Assembly: GCF_900129505.1 (NCBI RefSeq)
Contig: NZ_LT670818.1
Span: 9,085,001-9,149,000 of the forward strand
DNA: 64,000 nucleotides
Source: Bradyrhizobium erythrophlei
GTDB taxonomy: Bacteria > Pseudomonadota > Alphaproteobacteria > Rhizobiales > Xanthobacteraceae
Direction: 5' to 3'
Shown here: one piece after another, positions 9,034-18,089 of the stretch
How the letters are laid out: the number at the start of each line of letters is the position of its first letter
Position numbering within the stretch: position 1 is the first letter of the stretch
Notes under the pieces: model-generated
The model's input: the letters and a program-made list of their open reading frames with translations, nothing else
Database searches by the model: none
What the model was told of the DNA's origin: nothing
Position numbers and translations under genes: made by a program

Positions 9034-9675
9034 ATGACCGACACGACCTCCATCAGACACCCGGCAGCGTTAACATCCGGTGATTTCACCGCGGCGGAGG
9101 AGCCGTTGGCGCTGTTCGGCGAATGGTTTGCGGAAGCCGCGAAGGCCGAACCCAACGATCCCAACGCCATGGCGCTGGCGACCGTCGACGCCGACGGCCT
9201 GCCCGACGTGCGGATGGTGCTGATGAAAGGCTACGATTCCGAGGGTTTTGTCTTCTACAGCCACATCGCCAGTCCAAAAGGCCGCGAACTTGCCGCAAAC
9301 CCTAAGGCGGCTTTACTGTTTCACTGGAAGTCGCTGCGCCGGCAGGTCCGCATCCGCGGCAACGTGTCGCCGGTCACCGAAGCCGAGGCCGACGCCTATT
9401 TCGCCACGCGGCCGAAGCAGGCGCAGATCGGCGCCTGGGCAAGCAAGCAGTCACAGCCGCTGGAAAGCCGCTTTGCTTTCGAGCAGGCCATCGCCCTGGT
9501 CGCCGCCAGGCACATTATCGGCGAGGTACCGCGGCCGCCGGGCTGGAGCGGCTGGCGCATCGCGCCCTCGCGGTTCGAATTCTGGCATGATCGCCCATAC
9601 CGGCTGCACGACCGCATCGAATTCCGCCGCGACACGCCGGCCCAGCCCTGGTCCAAGACGCGGCTTTATCCCTGA
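9034..9675 (+). CDS. pdxH: pyridoxamine 5'-phosphate oxidase
   Basis: FMN-dependent enzyme that makes pyridoxal 5'-phosphate, the last step of vitamin B6 synthesis and salvage. The 213-residue product matches the family. Visible signatures include the FMN-binding segment [17 protein letters not shown] and [13 protein letters not shown], and the C-terminal family motif [20 protein letters not shown] followed by the closing RLYP-like end. A frame-open ATG lies 12 codons upstream, but the ATG at 9034 gives the standard N-terminus. The divergent lipoprotein gene is immediately upstream; an SDR gene follows after 22 bases. Confidence 0.95.
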   Translation: MTDTTSIRHPAALTSGDFTAAEEPLALFGEWFAEAAKAEPNDPNAMALATVDADGLPDVRMVLMKGYDSEGFVFYSHIASPKGRELAANPKAALLFHWKSLRRQVRIRGNVSPVTEAEADAYFATRPKQAQIGAWASKQSQPLESRFAFEQAIALVAARHIIGEVPRPPGWSGWRIAPSRFEFWHDRPYRLHDRIEFRRDTPAQPWSKTRLYP

Positions 9676-9697
9676 TTGAAGGTCTCAAAGGACTCTC

Positions 9698-10453
9698 ATG
9701 TCGACTTCGAGCAACCACGGACCGCGGCGGACGCTGCTTCTGACCGGCGCCAGCCGCGGCATCGGCCATGCAACCGTGATCCGGTTTTCCAGCGCCGGCT
9801 GGCGCGTCATCACCTGCTCGCGGCATCCGTTCCCGGAAGATTGCCCGTGGGACGCCGGCCCCGAGGACCACATCCAGGTCGACCTCGCCGACCACGACGA
9901 CACCACGCGCGCGATCAGCGAAATCCGCGAGCGGCTGGAAGGCGGCGCACTGCACGCTTTGGTCAACAACGCCGCGATCTCGCCGAAGGCCGAAGGCGGC
10001 GCCAGGCTCGGCTCGATCGACACCGACATCGACACCTGGAGCCATGTTTTCCGGGTCAATTTCTTCGCGCCGATCATGATGGCGCGCGGGCTGATCGACG
10101 AACTGAAGTCGGTGAAGGGCTCGGTGGTGAACGTTACCTCGATCGCGGGCTCCCGCGTGCATCCGTTCGCGGGCGCGGCCTACGCCACCTCGAAAGCGGC
10201 GCTGGCCTCGCTGACCCGCGAGATGGCGTCGGATTTCGGCCGCCTCGGCATCCGCGTCAATTCGATCGCGCCGGGCGAGATCGACACCTCGATCCTGTCG
10301 CCGGGCACCGAGAAGATCGTCGAGCAGCAAATCCCGCTGCGCCGGCTCGGCACACCGGATGAAGTGGCGAAGATCATCTACGTGCTGTGCACGGAAACCA
10401 GTTCCTACGTCAACGGCGCCGAAATCCACATCAACGGCGGCCAGCACGTGTAG
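9698..10453 (+). CDS. short-chain dehydrogenase/reductase
   Basis: A 251-residue classical SDR. The cofactor motif TGASRGIG is near residue 17, NNAA near 91, the catalytic Ser in VNVTSIAGS, and YATSKAAL carries the YxxxK pair. The C-terminal GGQHV end is typical of 3-oxoacyl-ACP-reductase-like members. It follows pdxH by 22 bases and is probably co-transcribed. The substrate cannot be told from the sequence; it is an NAD(P)-dependent alcohol/ketone enzyme. Confidence 0.88.
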   Translation: MSTSSNHGPRRTLLLTGASRGIGHATVIRFSSAGWRVITCSRHPFPEDCPWDAGPEDHIQVDLADHDDTTRAISEIRERLEGGALHALVNNAAISPKAEGGARLGSIDTDIDTWSHVFRVNFFAPIMMARGLIDELKSVKGSVVNVTSIAGSRVHPFAGAAYATSKAALASLTREMASDFGRLGIRVNSIAPGEIDTSILSPGTEKIVEQQIPLRRLGTPDEVAKIIYVLCTETSSYVNGAEIHINGGQHV

Positions 10454-10531
10454 GGACGACGCACCGAACCGCGCTCCGCCGCCATTGCCACGCACGCAAG
10501 CGGCGAAGCCGAAAAATGGACGCCGGCGACG

Positions 10532-11302
10532 ATGGGACGCTTCGCCACCACAGTTGCGCTGTACGAGGAATTGCGGCCGCCTTATCCGGCCGAATTCTTT
10601 CGCAACGTGGCGCAAAGGCTGTCGCTCGGAAAGCAGCACAGCCTCATCGACCTCGGGACGGGGCCGGGGCTGCTGGCGCTCGGCTTTGCCCCTTATGTCG
10701 GCCGCATCGTCGGCGTCGATCCGGAACCGGCCATGATCGCCGCCGCAAGAAAGGCGGCCGCGCGCGCGTCACAGCCCCTTACCCTGATCGAAGGCAGGGC
10801 CGAAGACCTTCCGGCCGATATCGGCAGCTTCGATGTCGTGACGATTGGGAGGGCCCTGCACTGGATGGATCGCGACGCTACGCTTGGGCTGTTCGAGCGG
10901 CTGGTCGCGCCCGAGGGCACGATCCTCGTCTGCTCGTCCCATTCCGCCGCGGATGGACGCAACCCCTGGCTCGGCGAATTCAACCAGGCGCGGCGCTTCT
11001 GGTCGGAGGCCAGCCTGTGGTCGGAGTCAGGCGGCGGCGAGCGCATCCATCGCGATCTTGCGGCGTTTTTTCACGGCACGCGGTTTCACGTCGCGGATGC
11101 CGTCAGGGTCGAGGCCAGCCACGAGATCAGCGTACACGATCTGGCGCGCCGCGTGTTGACGTTCTCGTCGTCCTCGCCCGACGCGCTCGGCGACAAGACG
11201 GACGCGATGCTGCGCGACGTCGAGCAGCGTCTGCTTCCCCTGAGCCGCAAAGGCTCCGTCACCGAGGTCGTCGTGGCCGCGGCGCAGACACTGAAGCGAT
11301 AG
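10532..11302 (+). CDS. class I SAM-dependent methyltransferase
   Basis: A 256-residue methyltransferase with motif I DLGTGPGLLALG near residue 41, motif II VDPEPAMIAAARKAA, and a segment GRALHWMDR that resembles the ubiquinone/menaquinone and trans-aconitate methyltransferase group. It begins YEELRPPYPAEFF, a conserved opening in small-molecule methyltransferases of this subgroup. It lies 78 bases after the SDR gene on the same strand. The substrate is unknown. Confidence 0.85.
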   Translation: MGRFATTVALYEELRPPYPAEFFRNVAQRLSLGKQHSLIDLGTGPGLLALGFAPYVGRIVGVDPEPAMIAAARKAAARASQPLTLIEGRAEDLPADIGSFDVVTIGRALHWMDRDATLGLFERLVAPEGTILVCSSHSAADGRNPWLGEFNQARRFWSEASLWSESGGGERIHRDLAAFFHGTRFHVADAVRVEASHEISVHDLARRVLTFSSSSPDALGDKTDAMLRDVEQRLLPLSRKGSVTEVVVAAAQTLKR

Positions 11303-11361
11303 GGCGCGCCAGCCGGGCGCGCGATCGGGCGGTCATTCCGGCCTTCCGGAAACGAAGCCTT

Positions 11362-11577
11362 TCAGATCAATCCGCGCAAGATCTGCGCGGCCTGCCAGCG
11401 CAGGCTGTCGACGTTGAAGGCGCTGGAACATTCGTCTTCGCGCTCGCCTTCCGACAGCGCCGCGCCGCAATGCCGACAGATCCTCGCCGAGATCGCAACG
11501 GCTCTGCCGTTGCGGCCCGCCTGATAGCGCGCGAAATCGACGACGTTCTCGGGCGACGTTATGAGTTTCTGATCCAT
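11362..11577 (-). CDS. small hypothetical protein with CxxC pair
   Basis: A 71-residue product with no recognised family. It carries CRHCGAALSEGEREDECSS, a CxxC followed 12 residues later by a third Cys, which could bind zinc but lacks a clear fourth ligand. The charge pattern and lack of low-complexity sequence suggest a real gene. It stands alone between a plus-strand methyltransferase and the minus-strand CorA gene. Confidence 0.55.
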   Translation of the reverse strand: MDQKLITSPENVVDFARYQAGRNGRAVAISARICRHCGAALSEGEREDECSSAFNVDSLRWQAAQILRGLI

Positions 11578-11717
11578 TGCTGTCCTCGCGACTTGTCCGC
11601 TTGTTATCGCAGAAAGGTTTCGCTCAAACGTTCAGCGCAATGCTCAAATTTTAGCGGAGGGATTGAGGCAACCTTGTTGTCTCATTTCGAGCGTGGAACC
11701 CAGCGGGAACTCATGGT

Positions 11718-12698
11718 TTACAGCCACTTCTTCCATGTGAAGAAAACATAAGGCAGCACCGCGGCAAGCAGCATCGCCACCAACGCGTAAGGGTAGCCGT
11801 GGGTCCATTCCAGTTCCGGCATCTCCTTGAAATTCATGCCGTAGATGGACGCGATCAGGGTCGGCGGCATCAGCACCACCGCCATCACCGAGAACAGCTT
11901 GATGATGTTGTTCTGCTCGAGATTGACGACGCCGAGCATCGCATCGAGCACGAAGGTGATCTTGTTGGAGAGATAGGAGGCGTGGTCGGTCAGCGAGGTC
12001 ACGTCGCGCTGCATGGTCTTGAGCTGCTCGCGCATGTCCTTGGACCATTTGACGCCGTCGACCGCGGCCGCGACGAAGGTCACGACGCGGCCGATCGAGA
12101 CCAGGCTCTCCCGCACCTTCGAGGTCAGATCGCCCTTGCGGCCGATCGCGATCAGGATGTCGGAATAGCGCTTGGCTTGGCCGGTGCGCGCCGCGCCGCC
12201 GGGCTCGAAGATATCGTGGCTGATGGCGTCCATGTCGCTGCCGGCGCGTTCCAGGATGTCGGCGTTGCGGTCGATCACCGCATCGAGCAATTCCATCAGC
12301 ACCGTTTCGCCGGTGACGCCCGGTGGGCAGCTGCGCGCCAGCTTGTTCTCCACCAGCACGAACGGCTTCGGCTCGTCATAGCGCACGGTCACCAGCCGAT
12401 GGTTGGCGAGGATGAAGGTGACGGCGGTGGTGCGCGGATTCTCGGTATCCGCCGCGCACATCAGGGTCGCCGTCATGTAGCGCGCGCCGTTCTCGATATA
12501 GAGACGCGAGGAAATCTCGATCTCCTGCATGTCCTCCCGGGTCGGCACCGCGATCCCGGCCAGACGCTCCACCGCCTTGTCCTCCGCCGCGGTCGGTTTC
12601 ACCAGATCGATCCAGACGGCGGCCTCGGGCAGCGCCTCAAGATCGGCGGCCCCGACTTTCTTCAGCGAGGCTTCCGAGGGGACGAACACCGCAATCAT
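11718..12698 (-). CDS. corA: CorA-type magnesium transporter
   Basis: A 326-residue inner-membrane divalent-cation channel. Long cytosolic N-terminal alpha/beta domain, then the stalk helix and two C-terminal transmembrane helices with the signature YGMNF (the GMN selectivity loop) and the short basic tail KKWL. The frame opens ten codons upstream, but the ATG at 12698 gives the usual start MIAVFVPSE. Substrate is Mg2+ (some CorA members also carry Co2+ or Ni2+); this cannot be settled from sequence. Confidence 0.93.
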   Translation of the reverse strand: MIAVFVPSEASLKKVGAADLEALPEAAVWIDLVKPTAAEDKAVERLAGIAVPTREDMQEIEISSRLYIENGARYMTATLMCAADTENPRTTAVTFILANHRLVTVRYDEPKPFVLVENKLARSCPPGVTGETVLMELLDAVIDRNADILERAGSDMDAISHDIFEPGGAARTGQAKRYSDILIAIGRKGDLTSKVRESLVSIGRVVTFVAAAVDGVKWSKDMREQLKTMQRDVTSLTDHASYLSNKITFVLDAMLGVVNLEQNNIIKLFSVMAVVLMPPTLIASIYGMNFKEMPELEWTHGYPYALVAMLLAAVLPYVFFTWKKWL

Positions 12699-13045
12699 GA
12701 GGAACTCCGGGGCTGAGCGCGCAACCACCCAACAGGACTTAGATCGATTCTGGCAAGCGCTTCATGACCGAGCCATTCACCGCCGATCCATATTTGTTGC
12801 GGCGGGGTGGTGTCGGCGTGACCCGGTCCGGCGGTCACGGCCAAGCTGCCCAAAAATCAGCCGGGAGTCCGAAATTTTGCGGCAAAAAAGACACAGGAAG
12901 CATCCCGCAACGCGGGACGGCCATCTATGCTCTGGAATTATGACTGGTTTCGGCGATAATGGCCTTAATGGAATCGTAGCGTTCGCGGCGCAGTTTGGGC
13001 GTGTGGCGCAAGGTTTTCGACAAGACTTTCGATTGGAAGTGCACC
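12699..13045. other. intergenic region without recognised gene
   Basis: 347 bases between the divergent corA and L,D-transpeptidase genes. It should hold both promoters. A small hairpin, CATCCCGCAACGCGGGACGG around 12902, is the only structure seen. No coding frame with plausible composition was found. Confidence 0.5.
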
Positions 13046-13735
13046 ATGTCGCCGCTCAAGGTCATCTTAGGAATTCTGGCTGCCGGCCTGACGCTGTCGG
13101 GCTGCATGCAGGCCACCACCTATGAAGCGACCAACACCACCAATTTCAAACCGCACGACAAGGAACTGCTGGCCAAGATCCGCTACACCAATGTTCCGGT
13201 CGCCGAGCCGTTCCGCCGCGCGATCGTCGACTACCACCGCAAGGAATTGCCCGGTTCGATCGTGGTCGATTCCGACAATCACTATCTCTATTACGTGCTC
13301 AACGACGGCAAGGCGATCCGCTACGGCATCACCGTCGGCGAGGAGGCCATGGCGTGGTCCGGCATCGCCAAGGTCGGCAGCATGACCGAGTGGCCGCCCT
13401 GGCATCCGACCAAGGGCGAGATCGAGCGGCTCGGCGTGCCGACCTTCGTGCCGCCGGGACCGGACAATCCGATGGGATCGCGCGCGCTGTATCTCTATTC
13501 GGGCGGCAAGGACACGCTGTTCCGGATTCACGGCACCAACCAGCCGGAATATATCGGCGCATCGATTTCCTCCGGCTGCATCCGGATGACCAATGAGGAC
13601 GTCATCGACCTCTATGGCCGGGTAAAACTGGGCACGATCGTGGTGGTGCTGGAGCCGCACCATGGCGACTCGCCGTTCAATTCGCAGATGGCGCTGCAAG
13701 GCGGCGGCGGCAATGGCGGCGCGATAGTGCAGTAG
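13046..13735 (+). CDS. L,D-transpeptidase (YkuD/ErfK type), lipoprotein
   Basis: A 229-residue periplasmic enzyme that cross-links peptidoglycan or attaches proteins to it. A signal peptide ends in the lipobox LSGC (LTLSGCMQA), so the protein is probably lipid-anchored. The catalytic block is HGTNQPEYIGASISSGCIRM, with the family His, Ser-Ser-Gly-Cys nucleophile and Arg. The start at 13046 (MSPLKVILGILAAG) gives a clean signal; an ATG 17 codons upstream adds an unlikely leader. It faces the extensin-like gene, another cell-envelope gene. Confidence 0.92.
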   Translation: MSPLKVILGILAAGLTLSGCMQATTYEATNTTNFKPHDKELLAKIRYTNVPVAEPFRRAIVDYHRKELPGSIVVDSDNHYLYYVLNDGKAIRYGITVGEEAMAWSGIAKVGSMTEWPPWHPTKGEIERLGVPTFVPPGPDNPMGSRALYLYSGGKDTLFRIHGTNQPEYIGASISSGCIRMTNEDVIDLYGRVKLGTIVVVLEPHHGDSPFNSQMALQGGGGNGGAIVQ

Positions 13736-13758
13736 CCACTAGCCTCAGTTTACACATT

Positions 13759-14928
13759 TCAAGAAGCGCCGGTTTTACCGGCGCTTTTTTTGTTGGCGCC
13801 GCGACGCTTCGGCCCTGCGGCCCGGGGGCTTGCGGGTTTGGCGCCATCCGATTTCGCCGCATCGGCCTTGTCCGCATCGGTCTTGTCTGTATCGGCTTTG
13901 GCGGCGACCTCGCGCGGCGGCGCTTCCTCGGGGCGCGCGGCCGGCAACAGCGGCGCGACCTGCGGCAGCGGGTCCCACACATTCCACTGGCAGATCTTGT
14001 AATTGTTGTGCCGCTCCATCAGGTCGAGATGGATGTGGTCCTCGTGATACCCGTCCGAGCCTGGCCCCAGCACCGTCATGAAGCGCGCGCACACCGAGTG
14101 CAGGATAGTCTCGCGGGTGTCGCGCGGTACCTCGCGGTCGGTGAGCGAAATCGAGCGGCCATCGGCGAGCTTGACGCCGCGAACGTCGAGCGCGTTGGCG
14201 CGGCCGTGTTCGGACAATTGAGCGCCCGCGACGCGGTTACGGCCGCGGCATTCGAACGAATCGAAATTGTCGAGATCGCTGATTTCGCTGCCGAGGCTTG
14301 CTGCCAGCGGTGCCATGTCGGTGCGGACCCAGTCCGCGATGGCGGAGGCCATCGTGCAGCGCAGGGTCGCCGCCGGTTTCAGCGCGACCCGGTGCTTGTC
14401 GGGCAGCACCACCGCCTCCAGCCGGACCAGATCCTCGCCGCCGCAGCCGCCGGGGCCATGGATGTCGGGAATGCTGGGCGCAATCGCGATCTCTTCCGAC
14501 AACGCCAGCCGGCATGCCGAAGGTGGCGGCGGTGCGGCCGGCTGCTCGCGTTCCGCGGGCTGTTCGGACTTGGTCGCAGGTGCGTCTGCCGGACGCGGCT
14601 TCGGCACCGGCGCAGCACCTTCCGCCGGCGACCGGTTCACCACGGCGGGCTGTTCGGACTCGATTGCGGGTGCATCGGCCGGACGCGGCTTCGGCAGCGG
14701 CACGGTGGCATGAAGTGCCGCCCGGCGCGGCTTCGTCGCTCGCTCCCCGAATAAGCCGCCCCAGAACGGCAGCAGCCCGGTGGCGCGTCTGCGCGCGGCA
14801 GATGCGGGATCGTAGGCCGCACAGATCACCAGCAACAGGGTTACGCCGGTAACCATTTTTGCCGTTTCGCCGCAGGCAGACTTGCTAAAAGGCCATTTGC
14901 GGCGTGCTTTCCCCGGGCTAAAGTTCAT
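13759..14928 (-). CDS. extensin-like C-terminal domain protein, secreted
   Basis: A 389-residue envelope protein. After a basic N-terminus and a hydrophobic signal segment (MVTGVTLLLVICAAYDPASA), a Pro-rich linker follows that holds two copies of PKPRPADAPA. The extensin-like C domain (about residues 140-320) is marked by CRGRNRVAGAQLSEHGRANALDVRG and the histidine-bearing SDGYHEDHIHLDL, which resemble a D-Ala-D-Ala carboxypeptidase-like zinc site. The C-terminal tail is Lys/Asp/Ala-rich. Starts at 14958 or 14856 are alternatives; 14928 keeps basic residues before the hydrophobic segment. Probable peptidoglycan-associated hydrolase-like role. Confidence 0.82.
   Translation of the reverse strand: MNFSPGKARRKWPFSKSACGETAKMVTGVTLLLVICAAYDPASAARRRATGLLPFWGGLFGERATKPRRAALHATVPLPKPRPADAPAIESEQPAVVNRSPAEGAAPVPKPRPADAPATKSEQPAEREQPAAPPPPSACRLALSEEIAIAPSIPDIHGPGGCGGEDLVRLEAVVLPDKHRVALKPAATLRCTMASAIADWVRTDMAPLAASLGSEISDLDNFDSFECRGRNRVAGAQLSEHGRANALDVRGVKLADGRSISLTDREVPRDTRETILHSVCARFMTVLGPGSDGYHEDHIHLDLMERHNNYKICQWNVWDPLPQVAPLLPAARPEEAPPREVAAKADTDKTDADKADAAKSDGAKPASPRAAGPKRRGANKKSAGKTGAS
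13764..13791. terminator. Rho-independent terminator
   Basis: AAGCGCCGGT pairs with ACCGGCGCTT around a TT loop, followed by a run of T on the plus strand. It ends the L,D-transpeptidase transcript, and it lies inside the last codons of the convergent extensin-like gene. Confidence 0.85.
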
Positions 14929-14981
14929 GGCAATTCCAAGACCCGCGAGAAGCGACAACCCTTTTTCGGAGGAACGACCGT

Positions 14982-16610
14982 ATGCTTGGTTTGATGCAAG
15001 ACTGGCCCTTGCTGTGTCACCGGATTATCGAGCACGCGGCCGCGATCCATGGCACCCAGGAAGTCGTGACGCGATCGGTCGAAGGCCCCATTCATCGCAC
15101 CAATTATGCCGAAATCCACAAGCGCGCGCTGAAAGTCTCGCAATGCCTCGACCGCGAGGGCATCAAGCTCGGCGACCGCGTCGCCACCATCGCCTGGAAT
15201 ACCTGGCGCCATCTTGAAGTCTGGTACGGCATCATGGGCATCGGCGCCATTTGCCATACCGTCAATCCCAGGCTGTTCCCCGACCAGATCGGCTGGATCA
15301 TCAACCATGCGCAGGACCGCGTGGTGATGACCGACATCACCTTCGTGCCGATCCTGGAGAAGATCGCCGACAAGCTTCCCAGCGTCGAACGCTATGTCGT
15401 GCTCACCGACAAGGCGCACATGCCGCAGACCACGCTGAAGAATGCGGTGGCCTACGAAGACTGGATCGCGCAGGCCGACGGAAACTTCAAATGGAAGACC
15501 TTCGACGAGAATACCGCGGCCGCGATGTGCTACACTTCCGGCACGACCGGCGATCCCAAGGGCGTTCTGTATTCGCATCGTTCCAACGTGCTGCACGCGC
15601 TGATGGCCAACACCGGTGACTCCCTGGGTGCCAACGCCTGCGATACAATGCTCCCGGTGGTTCCCCTGTTCCATGCCAATAGCTGGGGCATCGCCTTTTC
15701 CGCGCCCTCGATGGGCACCAAGCTGGTGTTTCCGGGCGCCAAGCTCGACGGCGCCTCGGTGTACGAACTGCTGGACACCGAAAAGGTGACGCATACCGCC
15801 GGCGTGCCGACGGTGTGGCTGATGCTGCTCAATCACATGGCCGCCAACAATCTGAAACTGCCGCACCTGCGAATGGTGGTATGCGGCGGCTCGGCGATGC
15901 CGCGCTCGATGATCAAGACCTTCATCGACATGGGCGTGCACGCGCGCCACGCCTGGGGCATGACCGAGATGAGCCCGATTGGCACGCTCGCCGCCGAGAA
16001 ACCTCCGTTTACCGGGCTGTCCGGCGACACAAGGCTCGACATCCTGCAGACCCAGGGCTACCCGCCGTTCGGCGTCCAGATGAAGATCACCGACGATGCC
16101 GGCAAGGAGCTGCCGTGGGACGGCAAGACGTTCGGCCGCCTCAAGGTGAGCGGCCCCGCGGTATCCAAGGCCTATTTCCGCGTCGACGCCGATATCCTCG
16201 ATGAGGACGGTTATTTCGACACCGGCGACGTCGCCACCATCGACCAGCACGGCTACATGCGGATCACCGACCGCTCGAAGGACGTGATCAAGTCCGGCGG
16301 CGAATGGATTTCCTCGATCGACCTGGAAAATCTCGCGGTCGGGCATCCCGCGGTGGCGGAAGCCGCGGTCATCGGCGTCTATCATCCGAAATGGGACGAG
16401 CGTCCGCTTTTGATCGTGCAGCTCAAGCAGGGGCAGTCAGCGACCCGCGAGGACATCCTGAAATACATGGATGGCAAAATTGCAAAATGGTGGATGCCCG
16501 ACGACATCGTGTTCGTCGAGGCAATTCCGCACACCGCGACCGGCAAGATCCTCAAGACCGCGCTGCGCGATCAGTTCAAGACCTACTCGTTCCCGACCGC
16601 GGCGGCGTAA
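14982..16610 (+). CDS. acyl-CoA synthetase (AMP-forming, fatty-acid-CoA ligase type)
   Basis: A 542-residue ANL-family ligase. The AMP-binding signature [11 protein letters not shown], the A5-like WGMTEMSP, the A7-like [11 protein letters not shown] and the C-terminal hinge and catalytic Lys in [14 protein letters not shown] are all present. It activates a carboxylic acid to its CoA thioester with ATP. The pattern is closest to medium/long-chain fatty-acid ligases. The gene has its own upstream gap and its own terminator, so it is probably monocistronic. Confidence 0.93.
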   Translation: MLGLMQDWPLLCHRIIEHAAAIHGTQEVVTRSVEGPIHRTNYAEIHKRALKVSQCLDREGIKLGDRVATIAWNTWRHLEVWYGIMGIGAICHTVNPRLFPDQIGWIINHAQDRVVMTDITFVPILEKIADKLPSVERYVVLTDKAHMPQTTLKNAVAYEDWIAQADGNFKWKTFDENTAAAMCYTSGTTGDPKGVLYSHRSNVLHALMANTGDSLGANACDTMLPVVPLFHANSWGIAFSAPSMGTKLVFPGAKLDGASVYELLDTEKVTHTAGVPTVWLMLLNHMAANNLKLPHLRMVVCGGSAMPRSMIKTFIDMGVHARHAWGMTEMSPIGTLAAEKPPFTGLSGDTRLDILQTQGYPPFGVQMKITDDAGKELPWDGKTFGRLKVSGPAVSKAYFRVDADILDEDGYFDTGDVATIDQHGYMRITDRSKDVIKSGGEWISSIDLENLAVGHPAVAEAAVIGVYHPKWDERPLLIVQLKQGQSATREDILKYMDGKIAKWWMPDDIVFVEAIPHTATGKILKTALRDQFKTYSFPTAAA

Positions 16611-16632
16611 AGCCCACGCGATCTCGTTGTTG

Positions 16633-16670
16633 GGCCTCTCCTCGTCCGCGGGGAGAGGCCATATCTTTTT
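16633..16670 (+). terminator. Rho-independent terminator after acyl-CoA ligase
   Basis: GGCCTCTCC (16633-16641) pairs with GGAGAGGCC (16652-16660), followed by ATATCTTTTT. Confidence 0.8.
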
Positions 16671-16750
16671 CGGGTGATGGCCACCCGGCTGGGATCGGCA
16701 CATTGAGCTGACGCAAGGGCCGGCGCATCACAGCCCGATAGGCTGCACCG

Positions 16751-17956
16751 ATGAGTCACGACACCGGCAAGATACCATCAGCGACCTGGCGCAGCGTGCC
16801 GGCGACGGTCTGGACGCTGGGTTTCGTCTCGCTGCTGATGGACGTTTCGTCCGAGCTCATTCACAGCCTGCTGCCGGTGTTCCTCACGTCGGTGGTCGGC
16901 GCCAGCGCCGCGGATGTCGGCCTGATCGAAGGCATCGCGGAGGCGACCGCCGCCGTCGCCAAGGTGTTTTCGGGCGCATTCTCCGATCGTATCGGCAAAC
17001 GCAAGCTACTGGTCGGCCTCGGCTATGGCCTGTCCGCGGTCACCAAGCCGATATTCCCGCTCGCCGGCACGGCCTGGGAAGTGCTGGCCGCGCGCTTTGT
17101 CGATCGCGTCGGCAAGGGCATCCGCGACGCGCCCCGCGACGCGCTGATCGCCGACATCACGCCGCCAGCCGTCCGCGGCGCCGGCTACGGCATCCGCCAG
17201 GCGCTGGATACGGTCGGAGCGTTTGTGGGGCCGCTGTCGGCGGTCGCCCTGATGACGCTCTATGCTGGCAATTTCCGCGCGGTGTTCTGGTGGGCGCTGC
17301 TGCCGGCATCGCTCGCGGTGCTCCTGATCGTGATCGGCGTGCGCGAGCCGGCTGGGACCAGGGCAACGGCGCGGCGCGGCTGGCCGGTGCGCAAGGAAGA
17401 GCTCAAGCGGATGCCTGCGGCGTTCTGGGTGGTCATCGCCATCGGCGTGGTGTTCGCGCTGGCGCGCTTCAGCGAGGCATTCCTGCTGCTGAAGGCGCAG
17501 GCCGAAGGCCTCGCGCTGGCGCTGATCCCGCTGGTATTGGTCTGGATGAACCTTGTCTATGCCATTACCGCGACGCCGGCCGGCATCCTCTCCGACAAGA
17601 TCGGCCGGGTATATGTGCTGCTGTGCGGACTCGGCGCCCTGCTCGTCGCCGATCTGGCGCTGGCCTTCATTCCCGGGCTCGGCGGCGTCGTCATCGGCGT
17701 CGGGCTGTGGGGCCTCTATCTCGGATTTTCGCAAGGATCGCTGTCGGCGCTGGTCGCCGATACCGCGCCCGAGGACCTGCGCGGCACCGCCTTCGGGCTG
17801 TTCAATCTCGTCACCGGCGGCGCCCTGCTCGCCGCCAGCGTGGTCGCGGGATGGCTGTGGTCGGAGTTCGGCCCGACCGCGACATTCTCCGCCGGCGCGG
17901 TGTTCTCGGGACTGGCCATCCTGATCGTCGCGGTCGGCATCAAGGCGCGATATTAA
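16751..17956 (+). CDS. MFS transporter
   Basis: A 401-residue twelve-helix major facilitator. The loop 2-3 motif is seen as GAFSDRIGKRKLLVGLGYGL and a matching loop as GILSDKIGRVYVLL in the second half. The segment RFVDRVGKGIRDAPRDALIAD after helix 4 is a marker of a subgroup of MFS permeases often annotated as multidrug or unknown transporters. The substrate is unknown. It stands before the orphan binding protein with 133 bases between. Confidence 0.88.
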   Translation: MSHDTGKIPSATWRSVPATVWTLGFVSLLMDVSSELIHSLLPVFLTSVVGASAADVGLIEGIAEATAAVAKVFSGAFSDRIGKRKLLVGLGYGLSAVTKPIFPLAGTAWEVLAARFVDRVGKGIRDAPRDALIADITPPAVRGAGYGIRQALDTVGAFVGPLSAVALMTLYAGNFRAVFWWALLPASLAVLLIVIGVREPAGTRATARRGWPVRKEELKRMPAAFWVVIAIGVVFALARFSEAFLLLKAQAEGLALALIPLVLVWMNLVYAITATPAGILSDKIGRVYVLLCGLGALLVADLALAFIPGLGGVVIGVGLWGLYLGFSQGSLSALVADTAPEDLRGTAFGLFNLVTGGALLAASVVAGWLWSEFGPTATFSAGAVFSGLAILIVAVGIKARY

Positions 17957-18089
17957 CCAAGATCACGATGCCCAAGGATGAGGCATCCACCTCCCGTCAT
18001 CCCACTTCCGACGAAAGGCGAATGGACCCGGCCCGGCAGCTTTCTAAGTTGCCGCACCGGCAAATCAAAAAGACAAGGAAACGCCCAAA

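Noticed and set aside
14925..16385. Long minus-strand frame opposite the acyl-CoA ligase
   Set aside because: It is the complement of a well-supported gene and its composition (His/Gly/Arg/Asp-rich) is a shadow.
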